64,000 bases of DNA from Clostridiales bacterium (GTDB lineage Bacteria; Bacillota; Clostridia; Saccharofermentanales; Saccharofermentanaceae): assembly GCA_017554745.1 (NCBI GenBank), contig JAFZHS010000019.1, positions 159,760 to 223,759 on the forward strand, given 5' to 3'. The notes beneath the pieces are model-generated. The model made no database searches and was not told the origin of the DNA. It saw only the letters and a program-made list of their open reading frames with translations. This document shows, in pieces, positions 8,298 to 15,890 of the stretch; position 1 is the stretch's first letter, and each line of letters begins with the position of its first letter. The translations under genes and the position numbers were made by a program.

Positions 8298-8897
8298 TCA
8301 CCCAAGCCCTGCCATCCTTACCATTATCCCGGGCAGGACAAATGTCATGAAGAGCAGGATGACCACTGCGAGCACGACCCAGACCGTGATGGTGATGCGG
8401 ATGAGCTTCTTGTTGCGGTCGCGGCTCATTTTGCCTTTGAGCTGGAGGCCTGCGAGGATGGTGTTGATCGCGAAAATGCCGCCGGCGAGGATCAGCAGGA
8501 AGGGCGTGAGGACCATGTCGGTGTCCCACATGTAATTGATGAAATATATGATCATCGATGCGACCGAGACGATCAGCATGCCCTGGCCGCAGACGTATAC
8601 CTTCTTCAGGATCTTCGCCTTATCGGCCTCGGTGTATTCGGCCACCATTTCCAAAGTTTCTTTCATGTCTTCGTTCATTTTCTCACTCTCTCTTTCTCCG
8701 CGCAGAAGTTCGCGGATGTCAATGTCGTAAAAGTCTGCCAGCTCGATCATCATGCTGATGTCGGGCATGGTGTTACCGTTCTCCCATCTTGAGACTGATC
8801 TCGATGAGATGTTGAACTTGTCTGCCAGCTGTTCCTGCGACAGATTGTGTTCTTTGCGAAGTTCCTTCAGGAGATTTCCGATCTTGATCTGGTCCAT
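8298..8897 (-). CDS. XRE-family regulator with C-terminal membrane segments
   Basis: This 199-residue protein begins with a Cro/C1-type helix-turn-helix (residues ~1-65: KELRKEHNLSQEQLADKFNI and SVSRWENGNTMPDI). A charged linker follows, then three hydrophobic segments in the C-terminal half (GMLIVSVASMIIYFI, LTPFLLILAGGIFAINTIL, VWVVLAVVILLFMTFVL). Membrane-tethered XRE regulators of this layout are common in Clostridia. Start ATG at 8897 chosen because AAAGGAGG sits directly upstream; the longer frame to 8948 lacks a site. Targets unknown. Confidence 0.88.
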   Translation of the reverse strand: MDQIKIGNLLKELRKEHNLSQEQLADKFNISSRSVSRWENGNTMPDISMMIELADFYDIDIRELLRGERESEKMNEDMKETLEMVAEYTEADKAKILKKVYVCGQGMLIVSVASMIIYFINYMWDTDMVLTPFLLILAGGIFAINTILAGLQLKGKMSRDRNKKLIRITITVWVVLAVVILLFMTFVLPGIMVRMAGLG

Positions 8898-9043
8898 AAG
8901 GGCCTCCTTTCGACCTGGATGGTAGCACCGGGCCTGCTCGAAAAACACGACAGAGAGTGAGAGTTGCCGGATTTTCTAATATCAGACAGATGTGTCGGGT
9001 ATATTTTAGCATGACGGGCGAGCGAAAAAGCCGAGATTACCCG

Positions 9044-9083
9044 TATGCATCTTTTTCGAAGAATTCTCGAAAAAAGATGCATA
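9044..9083. repeat. 40-nt palindrome
   Basis: TATGCATCTTTTTCGA and its complement (one extra base) flank an AAGAATTC-like centre. It lies between the XRE gene (upstream side) and the promoter of the polyamine operon. It may be a bidirectional terminator or a member of the palindrome class seen elsewhere in this window; a palindrome of the same length precedes the DUF4143 gene at 48195. Confidence 0.7.
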
Positions 9084-9150
9084 GCCCAACCCGCAGGGTT
9101 TTCCCACACAAAGATGCCGCCCCCAAACGCTAATAATCAACGCGATTTTA

Positions 9151-9179
9151 TTGACGACCATATTGGATTTTTGTATAAT
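9151..9179 (+). promoter_or_regulatory. Strong promoter of the polyamine operon
   Basis: TTGACG (9151-9156), 17-nt spacer, TATAAT (9174-9179). Predicted transcription start near 9186, about 370 nt before the first start codon. Confidence 0.85.
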
Positions 9180-9185
9180 TCCGTT

Positions 9186-9546
9186 GTTTTTAAAACAAAC
9201 ACATCAAGAATAGACAATGTTCTTCAGAGTCTATGGTGATTTACGGGACCACTCCCACAAGGAGTCGAGGCCATACGGACAGCCGGGTCCACTGCCGATG
9301 ATCGGTCTTCCGATCTATTGATTGAGTTAAAAGCTCAGTTTTATAAGTTGGTTACTTTATAACCGAAATGCGTAATTTGCGCAGACTTGTGAAATGGTCA
9401 ATAAGAGTAGTAAAAGTAGTATTGCTATATAGACTCTAGATACTTGAATTCTTCGCCGGGGGAGTATACGCACTCCTTAAGTGAGGAGTACAAAGACCAT
9501 ATTGAGATCTAAGCGCAAGTTGTGAATTACAGCTTGCGCTTTTGTT
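9186..9546 (+). ncRNA. Long structured leader RNA of the polyamine operon (unidentified)
   Basis: From the promoter to the first gene there are about 370 nt without a convincing ORF but with many stems. GGGACC (about 9245) pairs with GGGTCC (about 9283) around two inner hairpins (ACTCC/GGAGT, and GGCC with GCC), giving a three-way junction. Next come the perfect hairpin GATCGG-TCTT-CCGATC (about 9299-9314), then TTATAAG/CTTTATAA, then two mutually exclusive stems around 9461-9489 in which the same ACTCC can pair with GGAGT on either side. A terminator ends it. This is the architecture of a riboswitch or attenuator controlling the operon. It does not match the lysine, T-box, SAM or yybP consensus as I know them. 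An independent small RNA is the alternative. Confidence 0.6.
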
Positions 9547-9548
9547 TT
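9511..9548 (+). terminator. Leader terminator immediately before the decarboxylase gene
   Basis: AAGCGCAAG (9511-9519) pairs with CTTGCGCTT (9533-9541), followed by TTTGTTTT. The ribosome site GAGGTGGAG and the start codon at 9559 follow within 11 nt, so read-through of this terminator would set operon expression. Confidence 0.85.
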
Positions 9549-9558
9549 GAGGTGGAGT

Positions 9559-11013
9559 ATGGAAAGAACAGAGTTGGATCAGACAAGGGCTCCGATCTAT
9601 GAGGCGCTCGAAAAGTTCCGCGAGATGCGTGTCGTTCCTTTTGACGTGCCGGGACATAAGCACGGCAAGGGCAATCCGGAGCTCACGGCGTTCCTGGGCG
9701 AGAAGTGCGTCGGCGTCGATGTCAACAGCATGAAGCCTTTGGATAATCTGTGCCATCCGGTATCGGTCATTCATGAAGCCGAGATCCTTGCGGCAGACGC
9801 GTTCGGCGCGAGCCACGCTTTCCTCATGGTAGGCGGCACGACGAGCTCGGTGCAGAGCATGGTGCTCTCATGCTGCAAACAGGGCGACAAGATCATACTT
9901 CCCAGAAATGTGCACAGAAGCGTTATCAATGCGCTGGTCCTCTGCGGCGCCATCCCCGTTTACGTTAATCCCGACGTTGACCACCGTCTCGGTATCTCTC
10001 TCGGAATGAGCCGCGACAAGGTAAAGGCTGCAATCGACGCGAATCCCGATGCTGTTGCGGTACTGGTCAACAATCCTACATATTACGGTATCTGCAGTGA
10101 CCTCCGCGCCATCGTTAAGATGGCTCACGATGCGGGCATGCTCTGCCTTGCTGATGAGGCACACGGCACGCACTTTTATTTCGGTGAGAACATGCCTGTT
10201 TCCGCGATGCGCGCGGGCGCAGACATGGCTGCCGTCTCGATGCATAAGTCAGGCGGAAGTCTCACGCAGTCAAGCCTTCTTCTCATCGGCGAGAACGTAA
10301 GCGAGAGGCACGTGCGCCAGATTATCAATCTTACGCAGACAACATCGGGCAGTTATCTCCTGATGTCGAGCCTTGATATAAGCAGAAGAAATCTGGCGCT
10401 CCGCGGAAAAGAAGTCTTCCGCAAAGTCGTCGAGATGGCAGAGTATGCCAGGGAAGAGATCAACGCTGTCGGAGGTTATTACGCTTACGGCAGGGAGCTC
10501 ATCAACGGCGATTCTATTTTTGATTTCGATCCCACCAAGCTCAGCGTCCACACGAGGGACATCGGCCTTGCGGGCATCGAAGTCTACGACATTTTAAGAG
10601 ACGAATACGACATCCAGATCGAGTTCGGCGACATCGGAAATATCCTCGCGTACCTTTCGATCGGCGACAGGATGCAGGAGCTCGAGCGCCTCGTCAGCGC
10701 TCTTGCCGAGATCCGCAGAAGATACAAGAAAGATCCGGACGGCCTGCTCAGTCAGGAGTATATCGATCCCGAAGTCGTATGCAGTCCGCAGGAGGCTTTC
10801 TATTCGAAGAAGAAGAGCGTCCCGATCGAAGAGAGCGTCGGTCAGGTCTGCAGCGAATTCGTTATGTGCTATCCGCCGGGAATCCCGATCCTCGCGCCCG
10901 GCGAGAGGATCACGTCTAACATTCTGGACTACATCCTCTACGCAAAGGAGAAGGGCTGTTCGATGACAGGCTCTGAGGATCCGGATATTAACAATCTTAA
11001 CGTTCTGATATAA
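9559..11013 (+). CDS. speA: Arginine (or lysine) decarboxylase, PLP fold-type I
   Basis: A 484-residue Orn/Lys/Arg decarboxylase of the short Bacillus SpeA/YaaO type. PLP site: Lys230 in AVSMHKSGGS, with the upstream ADEAHGTH (residues 198-205) that stacks on and binds the cofactor. The N-terminal PFDVPGHKHGKG is a family hallmark. Arginine is the likely substrate because an agmatinase follows in the same operon: arginine to agmatine to putrescine. Lysine cannot be excluded from sequence alone. The ATG at 9559 fits GAGGTGGAG; an in-frame TTG at 9547 overlaps the terminator and is rejected. First gene of a five-gene operon. Confidence 0.9.
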   Translation: MERTELDQTRAPIYEALEKFREMRVVPFDVPGHKHGKGNPELTAFLGEKCVGVDVNSMKPLDNLCHPVSVIHEAEILAADAFGASHAFLMVGGTTSSVQSMVLSCCKQGDKIILPRNVHRSVINALVLCGAIPVYVNPDVDHRLGISLGMSRDKVKAAIDANPDAVAVLVNNPTYYGICSDLRAIVKMAHDAGMLCLADEAHGTHFYFGENMPVSAMRAGADMAAVSMHKSGGSLTQSSLLLIGENVSERHVRQIINLTQTTSGSYLLMSSLDISRRNLALRGKEVFRKVVEMAEYAREEINAVGGYYAYGRELINGDSIFDFDPTKLSVHTRDIGLAGIEVYDILRDEYDIQIEFGDIGNILAYLSIGDRMQELERLVSALAEIRRRYKKDPDGLLSQEYIDPEVVCSPQEAFYSKKKSVPIEESVGQVCSEFVMCYPPGIPILAPGERITSNILDYILYAKEKGCSMTGSEDPDINNLNVLI

Positions 11014-11026
11014 GGAGGGGTATCTT

Positions 11027-11881
11027 ATGAATCTTTGGTTCAGTGAATATCATGCGCCTGACGTAAGGCACAGTCTTCGCGTAACGAGACATCTGTATTC
11101 GGGCAAGAGCGATTACCAGCAGATCGATATTTTCGATACGCCCGAATTCGGAAAAGTGCTGGCGCTCGACGGAGACGTAATGCTTACAGAGCGCGACGAG
11201 TTTATCTACAACGAGATGATCACGCACATCCCGATGTCCGTGCATCCCAACGTCCAGGACGTCCTCGTCATCGGCGCGGGCGACGGCGGTGTCGTCAAGG
11301 AGCTCACGAGATACGAGAGCGTTAAGCGCATTGACCTGGTCGAAATGGACCCCCAGGTTATCGAGGCATGCCGCACATATCTTCCCGAGAACGCATGCAA
11401 GCTCGATGACACGCGCGTGCATATCTACTTCGATAACGCACTGAGATTTATCAGAAGATCGAGCGACGAATATGATCTCATTATCGTTGACTCCAACGAT
11501 CCTTTCGGACCTTCCGAAGGCTACTTCACGAGGGAGTTTTACGGCATCTGCTACAACGCGTTAAGATCAGACGGCATCATGGTAAACCAGCAGGGAAGCC
11601 CTTTCTATAAGCACGACGCAGAGGCGATGCAGAGGAGCCACAAGAGGATCGTAAACACGTTCCCGATAAGCCGCGTGTACCAGGCGCACATCCCGACGTA
11701 CGCTGCGGGATATTGGCTTTTCGGTTTCGCGAGCAAGAAATATCACCCGATCAATGACTTCGATGAAGAGCGCTGGAAAAGCCTTCATCTCAGCACCAAA
11801 TACTATACGACCAAGCTGCACATAGGCTCGTTCTATCTGCCGGCTTATCTCGAGAAAATGTTAATGGAGGTGGAATCGTGA
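11027..11881 (+). CDS. speE: Spermidine synthase-like aminopropyltransferase
   Basis: A 284-residue member of the SpeE family. The N-terminal beta domain is followed by a Rossmann methyltransferase-like fold with the decarboxy-SAM site GAGDGG (residues 83-88), an acidic VEMD, and the catalytic DSNDPFGP (Asp155, Asp158). The family transfers an aminopropyl group from decarboxylated SAM to putrescine (or agmatine). No speD gene is seen in the window, so the donor must come from elsewhere. Ribosome site AAGGAGGGG precedes the ATG 13 nt after the decarboxylase gene. It overlaps the next gene by 4 nt (GTGA). Confidence 0.92.
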   Translation: MNLWFSEYHAPDVRHSLRVTRHLYSGKSDYQQIDIFDTPEFGKVLALDGDVMLTERDEFIYNEMITHIPMSVHPNVQDVLVIGAGDGGVVKELTRYESVKRIDLVEMDPQVIEACRTYLPENACKLDDTRVHIYFDNALRFIRRSSDEYDLIIVDSNDPFGPSEGYFTREFYGICYNALRSDGIMVNQQGSPFYKHDAEAMQRSHKRIVNTFPISRVYQAHIPTYAAGYWLFGFASKKYHPINDFDEERWKSLHLSTKYYTTKLHIGSFYLPAYLEKMLMEVES

Positions 11882-12732
11882 AAAAGAATGTAGAGACCTT
11901 TATCGGCTGCGATTCTGAGTACGAAGAATCTTCCATCGTGCTCTTCGGCGCGCCCTTTGATTCCACTACGAGCTTTCGCCCCGGCGCGAGATTCGGCAGT
12001 TCCGCGATCCGCCACGAGAGCTTTGGAATAGAGACTTACAGCCCTTATCAGGACAAGGACCTGACGGATCTTAAAGTCTTTGACTGCGGCGACTTGGAGC
12101 TCTGCTTCGGTTCACCTGAGGCAGCACTTAGAGATATCGAGAACCACACGCGCACGATCTTAAACGACGGCAAGCTGCCCATCATGATCGGCGGCGAGCA
12201 CCTCGTGACTTTTGGCAGCTTCAAGGCGGTCTTTGAGAAGTATCCGGATGTGGAGATTATTCATTTCGATGCACACTGCGATCTGAGAGACGACTATCTC
12301 GGAGCAAAGCTCAGCCATGCGTGCGTATTGAGAAGATGCTATGAGCTCGTGGGCGATAACAAGATCCACCAGTTCTGCATCAGGAGCGGTGAGCGCGAGG
12401 AGTTCCTTTTCGCGGAAGGTCACACGGACATGCATAAGTTTAATTTCGACGGACTGAAGGAAGTCTGCGAAGAGCTTAGCAAAAACAACACGCCGGTGTA
12501 TTTCACGATCGATCTTGACTGCATGGATCCGTCCGTTTTCTGCGGCACGGGTACGCCCGAAGCAGGCGGCGTAAGCTTCATGGAATTGCTTAATGCGATC
12601 CTTGAAGTAAGCAAGACAAATATAGTCGGCGCAGACATCAACGAACTCGCGCCGATGCTTGATACCAGCGGCGCTTCAACGGCCGTCGCGTGCAAGACAT
12701 TAAGAGAATTGATCCTTTCCATAAACGCATAA
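11878..12732 (+). CDS. speB: Agmatinase (arginase/ureohydrolase family)
   Basis: A 284-residue ureohydrolase that should hydrolyse agmatine to putrescine and urea using two Mn2+ ions. The metal ligands are all visible: GGEH (His108), DAHCD (Asp131, His133, Asp135) and DLDCMDP (Asp212, Asp214, Asp217). It starts with GTG, overlapping the speE stop codon, with GGAGGTGG just upstream. Agmatinase rather than arginase is inferred from the decarboxylase in the same operon. Confidence 0.92.
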   Translation: MKKNVETFIGCDSEYEESSIVLFGAPFDSTTSFRPGARFGSSAIRHESFGIETYSPYQDKDLTDLKVFDCGDLELCFGSPEAALRDIENHTRTILNDGKLPIMIGGEHLVTFGSFKAVFEKYPDVEIIHFDAHCDLRDDYLGAKLSHACVLRRCYELVGDNKIHQFCIRSGEREEFLFAEGHTDMHKFNFDGLKEVCEELSKNNTPVYFTIDLDCMDPSVFCGTGTPEAGGVSFMELLNAILEVSKTNIVGADINELAPMLDTSGASTAVACKTLRELILSINA

Positions 12733-12747
12733 ACAGGAGGTGCAGAA

Positions 12748-14007
12748 ATGAGCAGAGTTTTAGTTATCGGATGCGGCGGTGTAGCAAGTGTCGCAATCAG
12801 AAAGTGCTGTCAGGTCAGCGAGGTCTTCACGGAGCTTTGCATCGCAAGCCGCACGAAGTCCAAGTGTGACGCGCTTGCTGAAAGCCTGAAGGGCAAGACA
12901 AAGACTGTCGTTACGACCGCGCAGGTCAATGCGGACAACGTGCAGGAAGTCGTCGATCTCATCAATTCATATAAGCCCGATCTGGTCATGAACATCGCGC
13001 TTCCTTACCAGGATCTGACCATCATGGACGCATGCCTCATCTGCGGCGTCAATTACATGGACACGGCCAACTACGAGCCCGAGGATACAGACGATCCCGA
13101 GTGGAGAAAGATCTACGAGAAGAGATGCAAGGAGAAGGGGTTCTCCGCTTACTTCGATTACAGCTGGCAGTGGGCTTACAAAGAGAAGTTTGAGCAGGCA
13201 GGCCTTACCGCGCTCTTAGGCTGCGGCTTCGATCCCGGTGTCACGCAGGCATACTGCGCTTATGCCAAGAAGCACGAGTTCGATGAGATCGATACGATCG
13301 ATATCCTTGACTGCAACGGCGGCGACCACGGCTATGCTTTCGCGACCAACTTCAATCCCGAAGTCAATCTCCGCGAGGTCTCCGCTCCGGGCAGCTACAT
13401 CGAGAACGGCAAGTGGGTAGAGATCCCCGCGATGAGCATCAAGAGAGAGTACGATTTTGACGCCGTCGGCATGAAGGACATGTATCTCCTCCACCACGAG
13501 GAGCTCGAGTCTCTCGCAGTTAACATCCCCGAAGTTAAGCGTATCCGTTTCTTCATGACCTTCGGCCAGAGCTATCTTACGCATATGAAGTGTCTCGAAA
13601 ACGTCGGCATGCTCTCCACCACGCCCGTTAATTTTGAGGGTCACGAGATAGTTCCGATCAAGTTCCTCAAAGCTTTGCTCCCTGACCCTGCAAGCCTTGG
13701 CCCGCGCACACACGGCAAGACCAACATCGGCTGCATCTTCACGGGCAAAAAGGACGGCAAGGACAAGACCTATTACATCTACAACGTCTGCGACCACCAG
13801 GAGTGCTACAAGGAAGTCGAGAGCCAGGCGATCAGCTACACGACCGGCGTCCCCGCAATGTGCGGCGCGCTCATGCTCCTCACCGGCAAGTGGACCGACA
13901 AGGGCGTCCACACCGTCGAAGAGTTCGATCCCGATCCGTTCCTCGACGCACTCGACAAGTACGGCCTCCCGAGGAGCGAGAACTTCGATCCTGTATTGGT
14001 AGAATGA
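12748..14007 (+). CDS. Carboxyspermidine dehydrogenase (saccharopine dehydrogenase-like)
   Basis: A 419-residue saccharopine dehydrogenase-family enzyme with an N-terminal NAD(P) Rossmann motif VLVIGCGGVAS (residues 4-14). In this gene neighbourhood the family member is carboxyspermidine (or carboxynorspermidine) dehydrogenase, which condenses aspartate semialdehyde with putrescine and reduces the Schiff base. The assignment rests on its place next to an NspC-type decarboxylase and an agmatinase, which is the known alternative spermidine route. AGGAGGTG lies before the ATG. The stop is one base before the next start codon. Confidence 0.88.
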   Translation: MSRVLVIGCGGVASVAIRKCCQVSEVFTELCIASRTKSKCDALAESLKGKTKTVVTTAQVNADNVQEVVDLINSYKPDLVMNIALPYQDLTIMDACLICGVNYMDTANYEPEDTDDPEWRKIYEKRCKEKGFSAYFDYSWQWAYKEKFEQAGLTALLGCGFDPGVTQAYCAYAKKHEFDEIDTIDILDCNGGDHGYAFATNFNPEVNLREVSAPGSYIENGKWVEIPAMSIKREYDFDAVGMKDMYLLHHEELESLAVNIPEVKRIRFFMTFGQSYLTHMKCLENVGMLSTTPVNFEGHEIVPIKFLKALLPDPASLGPRTHGKTNIGCIFTGKKDGKDKTYYIYNVCDHQECYKEVESQAISYTTGVPAMCGALMLLTGKWTDKGVHTVEEFDPDPFLDALDKYGLPRSENFDPVLVE

Positions 14008-14008
14008 C

Positions 14009-15202
14009 ATGAACGATATTTTCTCAGGGCTCACATCCGTCATAAACGGCGAAAACATCAAGGCGCTAAAGACGCCCTGCTATGTCATCGACGAGAAAAA
14101 ACTTGTCAGTAACGGCGAGATCTTGGCAGGGGTCGCTTCGCGCACCGGCTGCAAGATCCTCCTTGCGCAGAAGGCGTTCTCCAATTACGACTTCTACCCG
14201 CTGCTGTCAGATTATCTCGCCGGCACCGAGGCGAGCGGCCTTTATGAGGCACGTCTCGGCAAAGAAGAAATGCCCTCAGGCGAGGTCCACGTCTTCAGCG
14301 CCGCCTACCGCAGCGACGAGTTCAATGAACTTCTGAAATATGCTGACCACATAGTGTTTAACACTGTTACACAGCTTAGAAAATACGGGTTTAAGGCCAA
14401 GGCTTGCGGCAAGAGCCTGGGCCTTCGCATCAACCCCGAATGCTCCACCCAGGAGGGTCACGAGATCTACGATCCGTGTGCCAAGGGCAGCCGCCTGGGC
14501 GTCACGCGCGAAGTCTGGGACCGTGACATGACGCCCGATGTCCTCGCGCTTCTGGACGGCATTCATTTCCACACTTTGTGCGAGCAGAACTCGGATGCGC
14601 TCGAGGTTACTCTGCGTGCCGTCGAAGAGAAGTTCGGCGACGTGCTGTCTAAGATGAAATGGCTCAACATGGGCGGCGGCCACCACATCACCAAGAGCGA
14701 TTACGACGTGGAGACTTTGGAGCGCACTATTATCTACGCCAAAGAGAAATGGGGCGTCGAGGTCTATCTCGAGCCCGGCGAAGCTGTCGCCCTGAATGCG
14801 GGCTATCTTCTTACCCGCGTTCTCGATGTCACCGAGAACAGCGGCGTGAAGATCGCTATCCTGGATGCCAGCGCCGCATGCCACATGCCTGACGTCATCG
14901 AGATGCCGTACACCCCGCCGCTTACGGATGCGGGCAGCAAGGGGTCTAAGCCCTGCCATTACAGACTCGCCGGCCCGACATGCCTTGCCGGCGACGTGAT
15001 AGGTGATTATGTTTTTGATCACACGCTTGAGCCCGGCGACCTGCTGGTTTTCGGAGACATGGCGATCTACACCACCTGCAAAAACAACACCTTCAACGGC
15101 ATGCCTCTGCCTGACATCTACAGGCTGAAGGCGGACGGTGAGTTTGAGAGGCTGACAGAGTTCGGGTATAAGGATTTTAAGGACAGATTAGGGAAGAGTT
15201 GA
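14009..15202 (+). CDS. nspC: Carboxy(nor)spermidine decarboxylase
   Basis: A 397-residue PLP-dependent group IV (alanine racemase-fold) decarboxylase. It shows the PLP lysine in LLAQKAFSNYDF (Lys55), HTLCEQ, the glycine loop LNMGGGHHITK, EPGEAVAL, and the C-terminal catalytic Cys in GPTCLAGD. It should decarboxylate carboxyspermidine to spermidine, ending the arginine-agmatine-putrescine-spermidine pathway of the operon. The ATG follows the previous stop by one base; no strong ribosome site, so translational coupling is likely. Confidence 0.92.
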   Translation: MNDIFSGLTSVINGENIKALKTPCYVIDEKKLVSNGEILAGVASRTGCKILLAQKAFSNYDFYPLLSDYLAGTEASGLYEARLGKEEMPSGEVHVFSAAYRSDEFNELLKYADHIVFNTVTQLRKYGFKAKACGKSLGLRINPECSTQEGHEIYDPCAKGSRLGVTREVWDRDMTPDVLALLDGIHFHTLCEQNSDALEVTLRAVEEKFGDVLSKMKWLNMGGGHHITKSDYDVETLERTIIYAKEKWGVEVYLEPGEAVALNAGYLLTRVLDVTENSGVKIAILDASAACHMPDVIEMPYTPPLTDAGSKGSKPCHYRLAGPTCLAGDVIGDYVFDHTLEPGDLLVFGDMAIYTTCKNNTFNGMPLPDIYRLKADGEFERLTEFGYKDFKDRLGKS

Positions 15203-15210
15203 TTTTGCGA

Positions 15211-15236
15211 AGGACCCGGGATACCGGGTCCTTTTA
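15211..15236 (+). terminator. Rho-independent terminator of the polyamine operon
   Basis: AGGACCCGG (15211-15219) pairs with CCGGGTCCT (15224-15232), followed by TTTT. Confidence 0.92.
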
Positions 15237-15261
15237 TTATCCACGGATTTTTGGTAGAATA

Positions 15262-15283
15262 ATACCGAGTATATACGAGGTAT
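15262..15283. promoter_or_regulatory. Probable autoregulatory operator of the BrnT/BrnA-like module
   Basis: ATACC and GGTAT flank a central GTATATAC palindrome (15262-15283), ending 3 nt before the toxin start codon. Type II antitoxins of this class repress their own promoter at such sites; the assignment is by position and symmetry. Confidence 0.55.
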
Positions 15284-15286
15284 ATT

Positions 15287-15568
15287 ATGACTTTCGAATG
15301 GGACGAAGCAAAGAACAAGATCAACCTCAGAAAACACGGAATAGATTTTGCTGAGGCACAGACTGTTTTCTATGATGAAAATGGTATTTTATTCGACGAT
15401 CCTGAACATTCAAAAGATGAGGAACGCTTCATCATTATCGGAAAGAGTATTAATTCCAATATTTGCCTCGTGTGTCACTGTTATAGGCAAAATGATAAAG
15501 TCATCAGAATTATATCGGCGAGGAAAGCTACAAGAAATGAGGTGAACAGGTATGTTGAAGGAATATGA
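15287..15568 (+). CDS. brnT: BrnT-family toxin of a type II toxin-antitoxin system
   Basis: A 93-residue protein that matches the BrnT (COG2929) pattern: FEWDEAKNKINLRKHGIDFAEA at the start, DDPEHSKDEERFIIIG in the middle and the RIISARKATRNEV end. BrnT is a RelE-fold ribonuclease. The 3' end overlaps the antitoxin gene by 17 nt, so the two are translated together. The toxin-first order is that of brnTA. Confidence 0.9.
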   Translation: MTFEWDEAKNKINLRKHGIDFAEAQTVFYDENGILFDDPEHSKDEERFIIIGKSINSNICLVCHCYRQNDKVIRIISARKATRNEVNRYVEGI

Positions 15569-15785
15569 TATCGACAAGTTGAATCCGAGGCCCAATCCTT
15601 ATGCGAAGTCTCTCAGAAAACCGGTGTCCATCAAGATGCCGATGGTTGTTATTGAATACTTCAAGACTGAATCTGACAGAACAGGCATACCTTATCAGAC
15701 ACTAATAAATCTCTATCTCATGGATTGTGTTAAAGAGAAAAAGAAAATAGATACTTCCTGGAAAAAGCAGGACGAAGCCTCTTGA
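15552..15785 (+). CDS. BrnA/CopG-like antitoxin
   Basis: A 77-residue partner of the preceding toxin. The N-terminal part is basic and flexible. Residues ~25-62 (VSIKMPMVVIEYFKTES, TGIPYQTLINLYLMDCV) fit a ribbon-helix-helix DNA-binding fold as in BrnA and CopG. It should neutralise BrnT and bind the palindrome at 15262. The start codon lies inside the 3' end of the toxin gene with GAGGTG upstream. Confidence 0.85.
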   Translation: MLKEYDIDKLNPRPNPYAKSLRKPVSIKMPMVVIEYFKTESDRTGIPYQTLINLYLMDCVKEKKKIDTSWKKQDEAS

Positions 15786-15798
15786 ATCGCACATTAAA

Positions 15799-15827
15799 TT
15801 GAGTCCGTTTTTCGCGCATGCTATAAT
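15799..15827 (+). promoter_or_regulatory. Promoter of the zinc-ribbon membrane protein gene
   Basis: TTGAGT (15799-15804), 17-nt spacer, TATAAT (15822-15827). A short CCTTTAAGG palindrome follows. Confidence 0.75.
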
Positions 15828-15890
15828 ATCCTTTAAGGGATGGCATTAAACACATAGATTCATTGCATTTGCGCGGACGCGTTTTTTTCT

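Noticed and set aside
9186..9546. Lysine riboswitch, T-box or yybP-ykoY motif before the decarboxylase gene
   Set aside because: None of their conserved blocks (for example the T-box GGTGG, or GTCAACATAC) could be found here.
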